Source of the DNA: Eubacteriaceae bacterium UBA6119
GTDB lineage: Bacteria; Bacillota; Clostridia; Eubacteriales; UBA1433
DNA length: 64,000 bases
Direction: 5' to 3'
NCBI GenBank assembly: GCA_002423395.1
Contig: DIVZ01000006.1
Location: forward strand, 87,762-151,761
Made by a program: the position numbers and the translations under genes. The notes beneath the pieces were generated by a model that worked only from the letters and a program-made list of their open reading frames with translations, did not search any database and was not told the DNA's origin. Positions 61,586 to 64,000 of this stretch are shown here, one piece after another (position 1 is the stretch's first letter; each line of letters starts with the position of its first letter).

Positions 61586-62764
61586 ATGCAAAAAATTAAC
61601 AAAGGGAAATACTTTAATTCCCTGACAATTGGTGTTGCTGCAGTTTGGTTTTCATCGCACTGCGGCGCAGGATTTGCATCAGGCACACAAGAAGTTGCTT
61701 ACTTTGTAAGACACGGCTGGCTTGCGCCGTTCTTCCCGCTGTGGGCTATGATTATTGTAGGCACAATGATGTACATTACTTTGGAAATAGGACGTCTTAA
61801 TCAAGCATTCTCATACTCGCAAGTCGTTGCTAAAGCTTACGCTCCGATTCAGGTGGTATTGGGAACCACATATGACATAGTAACGACAATAACAATGCTT
61901 TTGGCACCGGCTGCATGTCTTGCGGCAGGAGCAGTATTGTTCAACCAATACTTTGGGATACCGAACTTCTTTGGCACGCTGATAATGCTTATACTTACAG
62001 TTCTAGTCTGTATATTCGGCGCCAAAGCTGTAAGAATGTTCGGCACAGCGCTGACAATACTTATGATTATCTGCGTAGCGGCGATAACAATAACAGGAAT
62101 AGCGGCAAACTGGGATGTAATTGCAGCTCAAATCGCAGAAAAGAAGATTTATACGTCTTACGGTCAAGCGTTATGGTACGGTACTTTATACGGGTTATTC
62201 CAGGCTAATATCTGGACGGCAGGGTGCGCCTCGGCAGTTGGTATGAGATACCGAAATGAACCTAAAGGCGCTGCTCTTACAGGAGTTATACTTAATACTT
62301 TAATGCTGTCGTTTGTAGTTTTAATGCTTATGGGCGGAATGCCTGCTGTTGCTACTGATCCTCAGGCCAAACTGCTTCCGACACTTTATGTTGTTAACCA
62401 ATTAGGAGTTCCTGCGTTTAAAGTTATTTATCCGATACTTCTCTTTATGGCTCTTATTACAACGGCAGTTGGGTTTGTATTCGCAGTGCAAACAAGACTC
62501 GGACTTTTATTCTTTAAGAAGATGGAAAACCAGAAGCTTAAGAATGCGATAATTTCAACAGGCTGGCTGGTTATAATATGGCTCGTAGCGCAAATGGGAC
62601 TTATTACGATAGTTCAAAAAGGTTACGCATTTATCGGCTACATAATGATATTCCTGCTTATAATTCCGATGCTTACACTCGGTCTTATGAACATAAAGAA
62701 ATACAGAAAACTCGAAGATGCTGGTCAACTGCCTCCGGGTATGGACAATAGAATTTCAGCATAA
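61586..62764 (+). CDS. YkvI-family membrane transporter, copy 2
   Basis: 392 residues from ATG 61586 behind AAAGGAGG. Same length and layout as copy 1, with no indels: HCGAGFASGTQEVAYFVRHG, LAPAACLAAGAVLFNQYFG, ALITTAVGFVFAVQTRLG. It is the most diverged of the three along most of its length, yet bases 61640-61716 are identical to 60140-60216 of copy 1. Confidence 0.88.
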   Translation: MQKINKGKYFNSLTIGVAAVWFSSHCGAGFASGTQEVAYFVRHGWLAPFFPLWAMIIVGTMMYITLEIGRLNQAFSYSQVVAKAYAPIQVVLGTTYDIVTTITMLLAPAACLAAGAVLFNQYFGIPNFFGTLIMLILTVLVCIFGAKAVRMFGTALTILMIICVAAITITGIAANWDVIAAQIAEKKIYTSYGQALWYGTLYGLFQANIWTAGCASAVGMRYRNEPKGAALTGVILNTLMLSFVVLMLMGGMPAVATDPQAKLLPTLYVVNQLGVPAFKVIYPILLFMALITTAVGFVFAVQTRLGLLFFKKMENQKLKNAIISTGWLVIIWLVAQMGLITIVQKGYAFIGYIMIFLLIIPMLTLGLMNIKKYRKLEDAGQLPPGMDNRISA

Positions 62765-62791
62765 TCTTAAATCGATGCGATTTTGTTAAAT

Positions 62792-62822
62792 AAAGAGCTC
62801 GTTTTATACGAGCTCTTTTTAT
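62792..62822 (+). terminator. Terminator of transporter copy 2
   Basis: AAAGAGCTCG (62792-62801), loop of seven, CGAGCTCTTT (62809-62818), then T. Confidence 0.9.
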
Positions 62823-63070
62823 ATTAATATTATTTTTATGTATTATTTTTAAATTATTACATAAGATACAATAAATAAACAAACATTTCAAATAATTTCG
62901 CATAATTTATTGCTTCATATTGAGTATCAAAAGAAAGAATTTATAATTATTTTTAATATAAAAATTTAATAGCATATAATAAAAAATAATGAAAAATATC
63001 GTTTTTTTATTATTTTAATATACTAAATGATAATTGTAAAATTTATGTCAAACTTTATCAAAAATTATTG

Positions 63071-63099
63071 TTGACTTGCTGATGTAAACGTGTTATACA
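63071..63099 (+). promoter_or_regulatory. Promoter of transporter copy 3
   Basis: TTGACT (63071-63076), 17-base spacer, TATACA (63094-63099), followed by CAAAGGTTATCATT as before copy 2. Confidence 0.7.
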
Positions 63100-63224
63100 A
63101 TAAATGTGATATGATGCAAAGGTTATCATTTTTTCAATTTATGAATTTAGAAAAATACAGTTATTTTAAAATTATAAAATATTGAATTGCTGTTAAGACA
63201 AAAAATAATTAAATGGAGGATTTT

Positions 63225-64000
63225 ATGCAAAAAGTTAACAAAGGGAAATATTTTAACTCTCTCACAATCGGTGTTGCAGCAGTTTGGTTTTCATCGCACT
63301 GCGGCGCAGGATTTGCATCAGGCACACAGGAAGTAGCTTACTTCGTAAGACACGGCTTTTTAGCGCCATTCCTGCCAATTTGGTCAATGTTCATGGTTGG
63401 TATGCTTATGTATGTTACACTCGAAATAAGCAGACTTCACCAAGTATTTTCTTATTCGCAAATAGTTCAAAAAGCATATGTTCCGATTCAGAAAGTTTTA
63501 GGAACAACATATGATATTATCCAAACAATATCTATGCTTTTAGCGCCGGCAGCTTGCCTTGCAGGCGGAGCGGCATTATTTAACCAGATATTTGGTTTAC
63601 CGACATTCTTAGGAACTCTTGTAATGTTAGTTCTTACAGTTTTAGTATGCATATTCGGCGCTAAAGTTGTTAGAATGTTCGGCACAGCTCTTACAGTGCT
63701 TATGATAGTTTGCGTAGCTATAATCACAATATTTGGTATCAAAGCAAACTGGGCTAACATATCTTGGCACATTTCAACAGCTAAAATGTACACATCAGTA
63801 GGTCAGTCTCTCTGGTACGGCACATTGTATGGCTTGTTCCAGTCAGGTATCTGGGCTGCAGGATGCGCATCGGCAGTTGGTATAAGATATCGTAACGAAG
63901 CAAAAGGCGTTGCTATAACAGGTATCATTCTTAATACATTAATGCTTTCAGCAGTTGTTATGATGATAATGGGCGGTATGCCGACAGTTGCTACAGACGC
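63225..64000 (+). CDS. YkvI-family membrane transporter, copy 3, cut by window end
   Basis: The first 258 codons are present and open, from ATG 63225 with TGGAGG upstream. Same motifs as copy 1 (HCGAGFASGTQEVAYFVRHG, LAPAACLAGGAALFNQIFG). Bases 63765-64000 are identical to 60626-60861 of copy 1, while the region around 63350-63430 differs at many sites. The remaining third lies beyond the window. Confidence 0.88.
   Translation, partial: MQKVNKGKYFNSLTIGVAAVWFSSHCGAGFASGTQEVAYFVRHGFLAPFLPIWSMFMVGMLMYVTLEISRLHQVFSYSQIVQKAYVPIQKVLGTTYDIIQTISMLLAPAACLAGGAALFNQIFGLPTFLGTLVMLVLTVLVCIFGAKVVRMFGTALTVLMIVCVAIITIFGIKANWANISWHISTAKMYTSVGQSLWYGTLYGLFQSGIWAAGCASAVGIRYRNEAKGVAITGIILNTLMLSAVVMMIMGGMPTVATD

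Larger units (their letters stand above)
62765..63224. other. Intergenic unit between transporter copies 2 and 3
   Basis: 460 AT-rich bases: terminator (62792-62820), an unrecognised stretch, then ATACTAAATGATAATTG (from about 63020) and promoter (63071-63099) matching those before copy 2. No gene seen. Confidence 0.7.

Noticed and set aside
1..64000. CRISPR arrays, rRNA or tRNA genes, and known riboswitches
   Set aside because: No regularly spaced repeat array and no recognisable tRNA cloverleaf, rRNA or riboswitch core was seen by eye; a covariance-model scan could still find one.

Overview
The window comes from a low-GC, anaerobic Gram-positive bacterium of the class Clostridia; genus cannot be fixed from the sequence. 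Evidence for this includes the mcsA-mcsB-clpC stress operon, a tungsten-type aldehyde:ferredoxin oxidoreductase with a polyferredoxin, a four-subunit 2-oxoacid:ferredoxin oxidoreductase, rubredoxin, an EFR1-type flavodoxin-ferredoxin, purine-rich ribosome binding sites, and many short hairpin-plus-T-run terminators. No rRNA, tRNA or CRISPR array was seen.

Layout. 1-2.5 kb: the lysis end of a prophage (XhlA-like protein readable only through a -1 shift at an A AAA AAG heptamer, SPP1-type holin, endolysin with an internal TAA), followed by a PIN-like gene between two near-identical terminators. 2.8-8.1 kb: three related GntR/FCD regulators (two are a tandem duplication), a J-domain membrane protein without HPD, a rhomboid-like protein, repeats and small genes. 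8.2-12 kb: the t6A operon tsaE-tsaB-rimI-(bactofilin-like membrane protein)-tsaD. 12-16.9 kb: immunity-like and hypothetical genes around an SDR/esterase pair. 17-21.9 kb: a Y1 (RAYT-type) transposase-like gene in the slot normally held by ctsR, then mcsA, mcsB, clpC. 21.9-28.5 kb: an archipelago of small AT-rich genes (SUKH pseudogene, Imm63-like, DUF2019-like, AlbA_2/Schlafen) mixed with flavodoxin, glyoxalase-fold, cupin and rubredoxin genes. 28.5-31.7 kb: panB-like and panE-like genes plus an M29 aminopeptidase. 31.8-36.7 kb: the aromatic operon aroB-aroA-[aroC-chorismate mutase-aroE triple fusion]-aroQ. 37-41.4 kb: a RecB-like nuclease/XPD-like helicase and small genes. 41.6-48.9 kb: polyferredoxin-AOR-glycerate kinase-pyrimidine nucleoside phosphorylase-recX-gpsA-EFR1. 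49-50.6 kb: a very AT-rich PD-(D/E)XK-like protein. 50.6-55.1 kb: an MMPL/RND exporter with secreted partner, divergent from a TetR regulator. 55.3-64 kb: GntR regulator, four-subunit 2-oxoacid:ferredoxin oxidoreductase, a second PanE-like dehydrogenase and three tandem YkvI-family transporters, the last cut by the window end.

How the genes work together. The most coherent unit at the right end looks like a 2-hydroxy/2-oxo acid catabolic locus: import (YkvI copies), oxidation or reduction by a PanE-like enzyme, oxidative decarboxylation to acyl-CoA with ferredoxin reduction, all beside a FadR-type regulator. The aromatic operon carries five of the seven chorismate-pathway activities plus chorismate mutase on four reading frames; DAHP synthase and shikimate kinase are not in the window. 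The numerous immunity-like genes without a toxin suggest an orphan-immunity region.
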